Positions 21,618-29,707 of a stretch of DNA of 64,000 nucleotides are shown here, piece by piece. The notes beneath the pieces are model-generated. The model had not been told where the DNA came from, made no database searches, and was given only the letters and a program-made list of their open reading frames with translations. Source of the DNA: Pseudomonas sp. FeN3W (lineage in GTDB: Bacteria; Pseudomonadota; Gammaproteobacteria; Pseudomonadales; Pseudomonadaceae); NCBI GenBank assembly GCA_030263805.2, contig CP136010.1:310001-374000 (forward strand), in the 5' to 3' direction. Each line of letters begins with the position of its first letter. Within the stretch, counting starts at the first letter, position 1. Made by a program: the position numbers and the translations under genes.

Positions 21618-22625
21618 TCAGCTCGTTTCCTGGGAGGCAGCCTGCTGGTCGCCGGCCTGGTTGCTGCTACGCAGTTTCTTCGCCCGTGCTTCGAGCACCA
21701 CATAGACCAAGGTGGCGAACAGTAGCGGGATCAGGAAGTAGATGACCCGGTAGCCGATCAGACCGCCGACGATGGCGCCTTTGCTCATCTCGTCGGCGAG
21801 CATCGCCACGAATACCGCCTCGATGACCCCGAGCCCGGCCGGGATGTGGGTAACCACGCCGGCGATGCTGCTGATCATCAGGATGCCGAGCACTTCGGGA
21901 TAGGCGGCCTTCTGGGAGAGCATGAAGTACACCACCAGCGCCATCAGCGACCAGTTGGCTGCGCCCAGCACCAGCTGAATCAGCGCCAGGCGCAATGAAG
22001 GCAGCTGGATCTCATGGCCGCGTATGGTCCACGAGCGGCGCTTGGAGAAACCGCACAGCCACAGATACACCACGCACGCGACCAGCAGGCCGGCACCGAG
22101 CACCCGCAGGGCGGTGAAGCCGATTTCCCAGTTGGCCGGCGGCTGGATCCAGCCCATGGCAAAGATCACCCCGGCCAGCCACATGTAGCCCAGCCAGTTG
22201 GTCAGGATGCTCATGGTGAACACCCGCGTGATCTGCGATGGCTTCAACCCCAGACGCGAATACAGGCGGAAACGCAGGGCAATGCCGCCGACCCAGGCGC
22301 TCAGGTTGAGGTTGAAGGCATAACAGACGAAGGTCACCGGCAGGATCTGCCGGACCGGCAGGTCATGCCGTGCGTAGCGCTTGCCCAATACGTCGAAGAA
22401 GCAGTACACGAGGTAGCTGCCAAAGGCGGCCGCGCCGGCCATCCAGAGCGTTTTCGCCTGGTAGTTGCGCAGGGTCTTGTAGACCTCTGCCCAGTCGAGG
22501 TTGCGCGCCAGGCCGATCAGCAGGCCGACGATAAGGGCGAAGAAGACATAGGTGAGGATCTTCTTGATCAGCGGCCAGCGTCGGCGCCAGCCGCTTTTCG
22601 CCTCGGCCGGGGTGGTCTGGCTCAT
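21618..22625 (-). CDS. ybhN: YbhN family membrane protein (lysylphosphatidylglycerol synthase TM-like)
   Basis: This 335-aa integral membrane protein has about eight hydrophobic helices, beginning ILTYVFFALIVGLLIGLARN and including FNLNLSAWVGGIALRFRLYSRLGL and the conserved THIPAGLGVIEAVF. This is the UPF0104/LPG-synthase membrane-domain family without the catalytic domain. Its activity is unknown. The ATG at 22625 gives a four-base overlap with clsB, so it is the last gene of yecE–ybhP–clsB–ybhN. The pairing of ybhN, ybhO (clsB) and ybhP is the same as in E. coli, suggesting a role in lipid handling at the inner membrane. Confidence 0.88.
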   Translation of the reverse strand: MSQTTPAEAKSGWRRRWPLIKKILTYVFFALIVGLLIGLARNLDWAEVYKTLRNYQAKTLWMAGAAAFGSYLVYCFFDVLGKRYARHDLPVRQILPVTFVCYAFNLNLSAWVGGIALRFRLYSRLGLKPSQITRVFTMSILTNWLGYMWLAGVIFAMGWIQPPANWEIGFTALRVLGAGLLVACVVYLWLCGFSKRRSWTIRGHEIQLPSLRLALIQLVLGAANWSLMALVVYFMLSQKAAYPEVLGILMISSIAGVVTHIPAGLGVIEAVFVAMLADEMSKGAIVGGLIGYRVIYFLIPLLFATLVYVVLEARAKKLRSSNQAGDQQAASQETS

Positions 22626-23863
22626 TGGTGGTCTCGCTGCAAGGGGGAGGGTACGGGGTCGAGTGGGCGGTTGTCCGGGTCGATCAGCTCCAGGCGCGGC
22701 TTGTGCTCGGGGAACAGGCTCACCAACCCCGGGAAATGCCGCAGGAAGTGGAAGATCAGGAAGGCCAGCGGCGCGCGCCACCAGAAACCGCGGATGATCC
22801 GCTCCAGCGGAATGCGCCGACAGTCGGTCTGCAGCAGATGGTCGAGGCGCTCGTGCAGGTGGCGATTGAACACATGATCACGAATGATCAGGTTGGCCTC
22901 CAGATTGAGCGACAGGCTCAGCGGATCGAGGTTGCTCGAGCCCACCGTGGACCACTCGTAGTCGGCCAGCGCGACCTTGCCATGCAGCGGGCGGCGGCAG
23001 TACTCGTGGATCTCCACGCCATCGCGCATCAGGTAGTTGTAGAGCATGCGCGCGCCGAACTTGGCGATGGGCATGTCCGGCTCGCCCTGGAGGATCAGCC
23101 GCACCCGTACGCCGCGCCGCGCGGCATTGCGGATTTCCCGCAGCACGCGATAGCCAGGAAAGAAATAAGCGTTTGCAATCAATAGTCTGGAGCGTGCATC
23201 TCGAATCGCCTGCAGGTAGTGTTGCTCGATGTCGTTGCGGTGCTGGTCGTTGTCGCGGATGACGAACAACGCTCGCGCCTCGCCGCGGCTGACGCCACCG
23301 TAACCCGGCGTCTGATGGCGCATGCGCCGCCGCCACCAGCGATGGGTCGGCTTGTCCGGTGCGATCTGCGCCAGTGCGAAGTGGTGGATATCACGCACCA
23401 CGGGACCTTCCACCTGCAGGGCATAGTCCTGCTTGGCAGCCGGGCCGAAGTCGCCCAGGTGATCGGCGGAGAAGTTGATACCGCCGATGAAGGCGATCTC
23501 GCCATCGACCACGACGATCTTGCGGTGCATGCGGCGGAACACGTTGAGTCGGCGGCCGAGCAGGCGCTTGCCGGGGTCGAACATGTGGATACGCACGCCG
23601 ACCCGGGTCATGGCGGTGACGAATTCACCATGCAGGTCCGCCGAGCCGTAGCCGTCCACGGTCACATCGACGCTGGCGCCGTTTTCCGCGGCGGCGATCA
23701 GCGCTTTCTGTAGCTCCGTGCCTACCTTGTCCTGGAACAGGATGAAGGTTTCCAGCAGCACTTCTTTCTTGGCCTGGGCGATGACCTCGAACACTCGAGG
23801 AAAGAACTCTTCGCCGTTTTCCAGTAACTGAAGGCGATTTCCGTCTCTCCAGTGGTAACTCAT
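22622..23863 (-). CDS. clsB: Cardiolipin synthase B, phospholipase D superfamily
   Basis: This 413-aa PLD-superfamily enzyme has two HKD motifs: MHRKIVVVDGEIAFIGG in the first half and LHGKVALADYEWSTVGSSNLD in the second. No N-terminal membrane helices precede them, as in ClsB (YbhO). ClsB-type enzymes condense phosphatidylglycerol (or use phosphatidylethanolamine) to cardiolipin. It overlaps ybhP upstream and ybhN downstream by four bases each, so expression is coupled. The C-terminus has a hydrophobic patch (WRAPLAFLIFHFLRHFPGLVSLF) that may associate with the membrane. Confidence 0.92.
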   Translation of the reverse strand: MSYHWRDGNRLQLLENGEEFFPRVFEVIAQAKKEVLLETFILFQDKVGTELQKALIAAAENGASVDVTVDGYGSADLHGEFVTAMTRVGVRIHMFDPGKRLLGRRLNVFRRMHRKIVVVDGEIAFIGGINFSADHLGDFGPAAKQDYALQVEGPVVRDIHHFALAQIAPDKPTHRWWRRRMRHQTPGYGGVSRGEARALFVIRDNDQHRNDIEQHYLQAIRDARSRLLIANAYFFPGYRVLREIRNAARRGVRVRLILQGEPDMPIAKFGARMLYNYLMRDGVEIHEYCRRPLHGKVALADYEWSTVGSSNLDPLSLSLNLEANLIIRDHVFNRHLHERLDHLLQTDCRRIPLERIIRGFWWRAPLAFLIFHFLRHFPGLVSLFPEHKPRLELIDPDNRPLDPVPSPLQRDHQ

Positions 23864-24663
23864 AGATGTATCTCCACCGCTAGGGGCAGATGATCGGACA
23901 AGTGCGTCCAGGGTTTGTTACCGAGGATTCGCGCGTCGTGGCTGCTGGCATTGCGCACGTAGATACGGTCCAGGCGCAGCATCGGCCAGCGTGCCGGAAA
24001 GGTTTTCGCCACCCGGCCCTGGGACACGGCAAAGACCTCATGCAGGCCGGCGCAGCGGTCCAGCGTCTTGGTGGCCTTGAGTCGCCAGTCGTTGAAGTCC
24101 CCGGCGACCACCACGGGCGCACCTGTGGGCAGCGAGTCGAGCAGGTTGCAGAGCAGCTCCAGCTGCTGCTGGCGGTGCGCCTCACGCAGGCCGAGGTGCA
24201 CGCAGATGGCATGGAACTCCTCGTGGCCCGGCACCTGCAGCACGCTGTGCAGCAAGCCGCGCCGTTCGGGACCGGCGATGGAGATGTCGAGGTTCTCGTA
24301 GCGGATGATCGGAAACTTCGACAACAGGGCGTTGCCGTGGTCGCCGTCCGGGTAGACCGCGTTGCGGCCGTAGGCGAAATCGGTCCAGATGCTGTCGGCC
24401 AGGAACTCGTACTGCGGCGTGGACGGCCAGTTGTGAAAGCGCAGTGCGTGCTTGTCGTGCGTGCCGAGGACTTCCTGCAGGAACACCACATCCGCCGAGA
24501 CGCTGCGTACCGCCTCACGCAACTCGGGGAGGATGAAGCGACGGTTGAGTGCGGTGAAGCCTTTGTGCGTATTGACCGTGAGAATGCGGATCGAATTGAC
24601 CGCTGTGGCCATATGGGCATCGAGGTCGGCGCTTTCGATCGGGTGATTTTTGTCCAGAGTCAA
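23860..24663 (-). CDS. ybhP: YbhP-like endonuclease/exonuclease/phosphatase family protein
   Basis: This 267-aa EEP-fold protein has LTVNTHKGFTALNRRFILPELREAVR, VFLQEVLGTHD (metal-binding Glu), VVVAGDFNDWRLKATKTLD and HLSDHLPLAVEIHL (catalytic Asp-His pair). It matches E. coli YbhP closely along its length. The start is probably the TTG at 24663, because GGAAGGAG lies 7 bp upstream and the first in-frame ATG (24612) has no ribosome site. The start overlaps the yecE stop. The substrate is unknown, and neighbouring clsB and ybhN hint at phospholipid or phosphoester metabolism. Confidence 0.88.
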   Translation of the reverse strand: MTLDKNHPIESADLDAHMATAVNSIRILTVNTHKGFTALNRRFILPELREAVRSVSADVVFLQEVLGTHDKHALRFHNWPSTPQYEFLADSIWTDFAYGRNAVYPDGDHGNALLSKFPIIRYENLDISIAGPERRGLLHSVLQVPGHEEFHAICVHLGLREAHRQQQLELLCNLLDSLPTGAPVVVAGDFNDWRLKATKTLDRCAGLHEVFAVSQGRVAKTFPARWPMLRLDRIYVRNASSHDARILGNKPWTHLSDHLPLAVEIHL

Positions 24664-25577
24664 ACCATTGCTCCTTCCAGTTGGCCAGGCGTGGCCTGCA
24701 GATGTTCATCCAGGCCGAGCCGGCGCAGCAGTTGCCGCGCGTCATAGGGCGCGCGAACCTTCACGTCGTTGTCGAAATAGCAGTACACCGCGCGGGATTT
24801 TCGCGGCCGTGGCTTGCGTGGGCTGGTCAGGCGCGCGTCATCGGGCTGCTCGCCGTCGCTCCAGCGCTGGATGCGATGGCACCAGTGGTCCAGCGCGGTA
24901 TCGGTGTAGCCGCTGGTATAGAGCTCTTCGGCGCCATGCAGGCGGATGTAGACGAAGTCGCTGGTGAGGTCTTCAAGGTGCGGCCACTTGCCGGCGGTGT
25001 CGGCCACCACCAGCGCGACCCGATACTTGCGCAGCAGGTCGATGAATTCGGGCTCGACGAAACTGGCGTTGCGGATTTCCACCGCGTGCCGCATCGGCCG
25101 CTTGCGGTCGATGGACAGGTAGCTGCGCCCCTCCATGCGGGGCTCACATGCTTTGGCGATGGCCAGCGCGGCTTCGGTATCGTGGGGCAGTTGGCGAAGG
25201 AAAGTCTCGAACAGTGCCGCATCGAATTTAAACGAAGGCGGGAACTGCCAGAGGATCGGCCCCAATTTTTCCTCGAGCCGAAAGATACCCGATGCGAAGA
25301 AGTTGGCGAGGGGCATCTCCACGTCGTTGAGGCGACGAATGTGGGTGATATAGCGCGGTCCCTTGATGCTGAAGACGAAGCCCTTTGGCGTATCGGCGTA
25401 CCAGTCGGCATAGCGCTCCGGGGTCTGCAGCGAATAGAACGAGCCATTGATCTCGATGCTGCTCACCGCGCGCGAGGCGAACTGCAGTTCCTTCTTCTGC
25501 GTCAGTCCCTTGGGGTAGAAATCACCGCGCCAGGGCGCGTAGCGCCAGCCGGATATGCCGATATGGATGTTTGCCAT
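24660..25577 (-). CDS. yecE: YecE family protein (DUF72)
   Basis: This 305-aa DUF72 TIM-barrel protein has the start IHIGISGWRYAPWRGDFYP, SSIEINGSFYSLQTPERY, GPILWQFPPSFKFD and VYIRLHGAEELYTSGYTD. The family function is not established. The ATG at 25577 (MANIHIG) is preferred over an upstream in-frame codon with no family similarity. It is the first gene of a four-gene chain coupled by four-base overlaps (yecE–ybhP–clsB–ybhN). Confidence 0.88.
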   Translation of the reverse strand: MANIHIGISGWRYAPWRGDFYPKGLTQKKELQFASRAVSSIEINGSFYSLQTPERYADWYADTPKGFVFSIKGPRYITHIRRLNDVEMPLANFFASGIFRLEEKLGPILWQFPPSFKFDAALFETFLRQLPHDTEAALAIAKACEPRMEGRSYLSIDRKRPMRHAVEIRNASFVEPEFIDLLRKYRVALVVADTAGKWPHLEDLTSDFVYIRLHGAEELYTSGYTDTALDHWCHRIQRWSDGEQPDDARLTSPRKPRPRKSRAVYCYFDNDVKVRAPYDARQLLRRLGLDEHLQATPGQLEGAMV

Positions 25578-25847
25578 GCGGTCGGCCCTACCGTGCAATC
25601 AGAACGAACGCTGCGCTTGCCGAAGCACCGGCGACGGCAGCTGCTCTGCAGGGCGTTTCACCGGTGATGGGATTGACCGCTTTCATAACCACTCCAATTC
25701 GCCCAGACAAGTGCGTACATCGCCAGTGCGCACATCTGTTCCGACTTTTGCGCGCAGTAGCGGTTCACCTTTTCTATCGCTGAGGTGGCAGTTTTAGCGT
25801 GGTGGATGCGCTCTGGGCTGCGCTTGCGCGGCTGGAGTAGGGCCGAC

Positions 25848-26768
25848 TCAGTCCAACTGCAGGCTCCACGGCAGGTCAACGGAAAAGGCATCGACCAGAT
25901 AGTCGATCATGACCCGGACCTTGGCCGGTGGACGGCGATCAGGCGGGTAGACCACATGAATCCCACCGAGCTCGACGCACGGCTGATCCAGCTCGAGGGC
26001 GACCAGCTCACCGCTGCGCAGCGCCTTGGCGACAATGAACTGCGGCTGGTAGATCACGCCCTGGCCACCGACCGCGGCGGCCACCAGGGCTTCACCATTG
26101 TTGGCGACCAGATCGCCGCTGATTGCGATCCGCACTTCGGCATTGCGACCGAAAGGCCAGACCTTGCCCGCGGCGAGGCTCGCCAGGCTGTAACCGAGAC
26201 AGTTGTGCTGTCCCAGATCGGCGACGCTGCGCGGCACGCCTCGCTCATCCAGGTAGCGCGGCGCGGCACAGACCAATAACGGGCAGTCTGCAAGCTGCCG
26301 CGCCTGCATGGGGCTGTCCTGCAGCCTGCCGATGCGCACGGCCATGTCCCAGCCGCCATCGATCAGGTCGATCCGGCTGTCGGTCAGGCCGAGCTCCACT
26401 TTCACCGCGGGATGGCGACGGCTGAATTCCGGAATGAGCGGGGCGATGAATTGCGTGCCGAACGTCAGCGGCACATTCATGCGCAACAGCCCGGTGGCCT
26501 CGATCCGCTGCGACGCAACGCTGGCCTCGGCTTCCTCGATCTCCGGAAGGATGCGCTGGCAGGCCTCCAGATAGTTGCTGCCGGCCTCGGTAAGGCTCAG
26601 GCGACGCGTGCTGCGGTGGAACAACTTGACCCCGAGGCGGGCTTCCAGCGCATCGACATGCTTGCTGGCCATCGCCGGCGACATGTCCAGATGACGCGCC
26701 GCTGCCGAGAGGCTGCCAGCCGTGGCGGCGCGGACGAATACGCGCATGCCGGTGATTCGATCGAGCAT
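25848..26768 (-). CDS. LysR family transcriptional regulator
   Basis: This 306-aa LysR protein has its N-terminal helix-turn-helix around MRVFVRAATAGSLSAAARHLDMSPAMASKHVDALEARLG and a CrgA-type effector domain (LDERGVPRSVADLGQHNCLGY). It is transcribed away from the dioxygenase gene at 26871, with a ~100-bp shared intergenic region, so by the usual LysR arrangement it may control dioxygenase–DUF2218–cytochrome b561. The inducer is unknown. Confidence 0.88.
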   Translation of the reverse strand: MLDRITGMRVFVRAATAGSLSAAARHLDMSPAMASKHVDALEARLGVKLFHRSTRRLSLTEAGSNYLEACQRILPEIEEAEASVASQRIEATGLLRMNVPLTFGTQFIAPLIPEFSRRHPAVKVELGLTDSRIDLIDGGWDMAVRIGRLQDSPMQARQLADCPLLVCAAPRYLDERGVPRSVADLGQHNCLGYSLASLAAGKVWPFGRNAEVRIAISGDLVANNGEALVAAAVGGQGVIYQPQFIVAKALRSGELVALELDQPCVELGGIHVVYPPDRRPPAKVRVMIDYLVDAFSVDLPWSLQLD

Positions 26769-26870
26769 CGCGCTCCTACTCCTGGTTAAAACTGTCTGTG
26801 CTTTTTAGCGGGTTCTATAACCAGTGAGTGTAGGCCATGCTTTGTCGCACGTCCTTCATGGAGTCCGCTG

Positions 26871-27695
26871 ATGATTGCCAGTGATCCTGCTACCGATCGA
26901 ACCATGCCGACGCTGTTCGTGCCGCATGGCGCCGGGCCTTGCTTCTTCATGGAGTGGAACCCGCCGACCGCCTGGAATGCCACGGCCGATTTCCTCAAGG
27001 GCATCGCTGCGACGCTGCCGGCGAAGCCCACGGCCATCGTGCTGATTTCCGGGCACTGGCTGCAGCCGACGTTCAGCGTCACCAGCGCTGCACGGCCGGC
27101 GCTGATCTTCGACTATCACGGCTTTCCGCCACATACCTATGAGCTGCGCTATCCGGCTACAGGTGAACCGCGCCTGGCTGCGCGTATCGCCGGCCTGCTC
27201 GAAGGCGCTTCGCTCGGTGGCCGCGAGGACGCGCAGCGCGGCTTCGACCACGGCATGTTCATCCCGCTGAAGCTGATGTTTCCCGACGCGGATATTCCGG
27301 TGGTGCAGCTCTCGCTGCGCAGTGATCTCGACCCTCGGGCGCATATCGAGGCCGGTCGTGCCTTGCAGGACCTGCGCAAGGACGGGGTGTTGATCGTCGG
27401 CAGCGGCATGAGCTTCCACAACATGCGCGGCTACGGCGACCCACGTTTCGCGGCGATCTCCGACGAGTTCGATCACTGGCTGAGCGCCGCGATCGAAGCC
27501 GCGCCCGAGCAACGCGAGCTTGCGCTGCAACGCTGGGAACAGGCGCCGTCGGCACGTCTATGCCATCCGCCGCGCGCCGAGGAGCATCTGCTTCCGCTGC
27601 TGGTCGCGGCTGGCGCGGGCGGCGACTCCATCGGGCGCAAGGTTTTCAGCGACCGTGTCATGCACACCACGCTGTCAGCCTATCGCTTCGGCTGA
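26871..27695 (+). CDS. Class III extradiol dioxygenase, DODA/YgiD type
   Basis: This 274-aa LigB-superfamily protein has FVPHGAGPCFFM, LISGHWLQPTF and RGFDHGMFIPLKLMFPDADIPVVQLSL, carrying the conserved His ligands, and RAEEHLLPLLVAAGAGG near the C-terminus. These enzymes cleave aromatic rings (for example DOPA 4,5-cleavage in plants), but bacterial YgiD-type substrates are mostly unknown. The start has GGAG upstream. It is divergent from a LysR gene and followed 29 bp later by DUF2218. A short in-frame ATG at codon 12 is an alternative start. Confidence 0.87.
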   Translation: MIASDPATDRTMPTLFVPHGAGPCFFMEWNPPTAWNATADFLKGIAATLPAKPTAIVLISGHWLQPTFSVTSAARPALIFDYHGFPPHTYELRYPATGEPRLAARIAGLLEGASLGGREDAQRGFDHGMFIPLKLMFPDADIPVVQLSLRSDLDPRAHIEAGRALQDLRKDGVLIVGSGMSFHNMRGYGDPRFAAISDEFDHWLSAAIEAAPEQRELALQRWEQAPSARLCHPPRAEEHLLPLLVAAGAGGDSIGRKVFSDRVMHTTLSAYRFG

Positions 27696-27724
27696 CACGG
27701 AAATTTTCTAGAGGAGAACAAACG

Positions 27725-28006
27725 ATGTATCGATCACATGCTCATATCGCGGCCGAGAACCCGCAGCGGCTGATCAAGCGGCTGTGCAACCACTGGCGGC
27801 ACAAGTTTCCCGTGCAGCTGGACGAGCAGGGCGGGGCTATCGAGCTACCGCTCGGGAACTGCAACCTGCGCATTGCCGAAGGCCATGTGGACGCGCAGCT
27901 GGCCTCTGCCGATCAGGAGCAACTGCAGCGCCTGCAGACGGTGGTCGCCGATCATCTGCTGCGCATGGCTGGTGACGAGCCACTGAGCATCGACTGGCAG
28001 TCCTGA
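27725..28006 (+). CDS. DUF2218 domain protein
   Basis: A 93-aa protein with SHAHIAAENPQRLIKRLCNHWRHKF, a GNCNLRIAEGHVDAQL strand region and LQTVVADHLLRMAGDEPLSIDWQ, the DUF2218 pattern. GAGGAGAAC precedes the ATG. No enzyme motif is visible. It lies between a dioxygenase and a cytochrome b561 gene on the same strand with short gaps. DUF2218 proteins are often found near siderophore or redox genes but have no proven activity. Confidence 0.83.
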   Translation: MYRSHAHIAAENPQRLIKRLCNHWRHKFPVQLDEQGGAIELPLGNCNLRIAEGHVDAQLASADQEQLQRLQTVVADHLLRMAGDEPLSIDWQS

Positions 28007-28034
28007 GATCGTCAACCACAAGGAGCAAGCCCCC

Positions 28035-28556
28035 ATGATCAACGACTCGAGAACGAAGTACGGCAGCATCTCGCGAACATTCCACTGGCTGATGGCGCTG
28101 CTGATCGTCTGGCAGTTTCTCAAGCTGGGCGACCGCATCGCCGAAGGCGAGCACTGGGTCGGGCAGACCCTGGTGCCCTGGCACGTTTCCCTGGGCGCGG
28201 TGCTGCTGGTACTGGTGGTACTGCGCATCGTCTGGGCGGCGAGCCAGCTCAAGCAGCGCCCACCGCACGATCCGGCCACGGCGTGGTTGGTCAAGGGCGG
28301 TCACCTGGCGCTGTACGGCTGCATGCTGTTGATGCCGATCAGCGGTGTGCTGTATCTGGTCGGCAATGGCTACGGGCTCAAGGTGTTCGGTCAGCAGATG
28401 GTGGAGAAAGGCCCGGAAATCGCCAGGGCCGCCTCACTCGGCAGCGTGCATTCACCGCTGGCCTGGCTCACCGTTCTGCTGGTGCTCGGGCATATCGGCG
28501 CTGCGCTGTATCACCGCCTGATCAAGCGCGACGACATCATGCAGCGCATGCTCTAG
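28035..28556 (+). CDS. Cytochrome b561 family protein
   Basis: This 173-aa protein has four hydrophobic helices and the b561 (CybB/YodB) pattern. Haem-ligand His residues fall in ISRTFHWLMALLIVW, VPWHVSLGAVLLVLVVLRI, LVKGGHLALYGCMLLMPISG and LGHIGAALYHRLIKRDD. It is an inner-membrane di-haem electron carrier, in this family proposed to act on superoxide or quinol. An AAGGAG ribosome site lies before the ATG at 28035. It is probably in one transcript with the dioxygenase and DUF2218 genes. Confidence 0.9.
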   Translation: MINDSRTKYGSISRTFHWLMALLIVWQFLKLGDRIAEGEHWVGQTLVPWHVSLGAVLLVLVVLRIVWAASQLKQRPPHDPATAWLVKGGHLALYGCMLLMPISGVLYLVGNGYGLKVFGQQMVEKGPEIARAASLGSVHSPLAWLTVLLVLGHIGAALYHRLIKRDDIMQRML

Positions 28557-28623
28557 GGGCTGTTCCCGTTTCGTCGCAAACCGGAGGGCCGTATACGAAA
28601 CGGGCGCACCCTACGCCCTGGCT

Positions 28624-29475
28624 TCACTGGCTGCTCAACGCAAAGTTGGGCAGCGAGCTAACCGGCTGGTTGAAGCGGAAGGGAATCGACAACATCGAGC
28701 TGCCATAGGCCTTTTGCACCACGAAGTGCAGGTGTGGGCCGGTGCTGCGGCCGGTGTTGCCGGACTTGCCCAGCAGCGTTCCGACCTTGACCTGCTGCCC
28801 TGGCTTGACCCGTACCGATCCGCGGCTCAGATGCAGGTAGGCGCTGTGGGTGCCGTCCTCGTGTTCGATGCGCACATAGTTGCCGGCCGGGTCGGGAAAC
28901 CGACCGCCCTGGCCATTGCGAATCTTCACCACGGTGCCCGCCCGCGCCGCCACGATCGGGGTGCCGACAGGCATGGCGATATCCACGGCATAGCGGCCGC
29001 TGGGCGAGTTGTGGCTGAAATCGCCGCCAGCGCCCTGGGAGATGCGGAACGGTCCGCCTTGCCAGGGCAGCGCATACGCCGGCCCTGGCACCGAGACCGA
29101 ATCAGGCTGATCCGGCTCCGGCGAGAACAGCATCGCGTAGCTGAACGAATGCTTGAACATGATCGGCCCGCCGGCCTTGCGCTTGCTCAGGGTAGCCACG
29201 CGAACGCGGCTGTTGGCCGGTATGGTCTTGCGAATCACACCGTTGCCAACGCCGGCCACATTGACCATGCGCGTCAGCCGCAAGGTGACCTCGACCGGTA
29301 CTTCCAGCGTGTTGCTGACGTCCATCGCCTTGCCGCTGCCGGCACGGTTGATGAACAGGCGCACCGAGCCCGGTTTGTCGGCTTTTGCCTGATTGCTGGA
29401 AGCCAAGGCCGGCACCAGAGGTGTCAGCCCGAGCACTAATAGAAGGGGATAAAGAAGCGGTCGCAGAGGGAGCAT
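28624..29475 (-). CDS. Exported M23 family metallopeptidase
   Basis: This 283-aa protein has a signal peptide (LLYPLLLVLGLTPLVPALA). The C-terminal LytM/M23 domain starts at about residue 150 with SHNSPSGRYAVDIAMPVGTPI, GTVVKIRNG, NYVRIEHEDGTHSAYLHLSRGSV and TGPHLHFVVQK, where the HLH motif and the Asp of YAVD are zinc ligands. M23 enzymes cut peptidoglycan cross-links or activate amidases. The N-terminal half (residues 40–140) is a beta-rich segment of unknown role. It stands alone and converges with cytochrome b561. Confidence 0.87.
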   Translation of the reverse strand: MLPLRPLLYPLLLVLGLTPLVPALASSNQAKADKPGSVRLFINRAGSGKAMDVSNTLEVPVEVTLRLTRMVNVAGVGNGVIRKTIPANSRVRVATLSKRKAGGPIMFKHSFSYAMLFSPEPDQPDSVSVPGPAYALPWQGGPFRISQGAGGDFSHNSPSGRYAVDIAMPVGTPIVAARAGTVVKIRNGQGGRFPDPAGNYVRIEHEDGTHSAYLHLSRGSVRVKPGQQVKVGTLLGKSGNTGRSTGPHLHFVVQKAYGSSMLSIPFRFNQPVSSLPNFALSSQ

Positions 29476-29674
29476 GACGTGTGATCCATCACGGAAAAGA
29501 CAAGGCTGCCGGCGACGAGCAGAACGAATCCGTTGGGTTGGTTAGGGGCCGCGCTGGTTTTGGGACTTGAGTCACGCAATGAGGTTCACTACCGCGTGTC
29601 GTTTTTTGCGCGCGGGTGCGGGAGTAAACCTGTAGCGGATACCGGGGTACGTACCCGGATAAAGAAAGCGAAAG

Positions 29675-29700
29675 CGCCCCGGCCGCACTGGGCCGAGGCG
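29675..29700 (-). terminator. Terminator hairpin after glgX
   Basis: On the minus strand CGCCTCGGCC and GGCCGGGGCG pair over 10 bp (one G-T) around a 6-nt loop. A pyrimidine-rich CTTTCGCTTTCTTT follows. It starts 7 bp after the glgX stop. The T tract is interrupted, so strength is uncertain. Confidence 0.6.
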
Positions 29701-29707
29701 TATTTGG

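Noticed and set aside
25588..25686. A 32-codon minus-strand frame just before yecE, with GGAG near its ATG
   Set aside because: Short, Ala-rich and unrecognised; a single weak ribosome site is not enough support.
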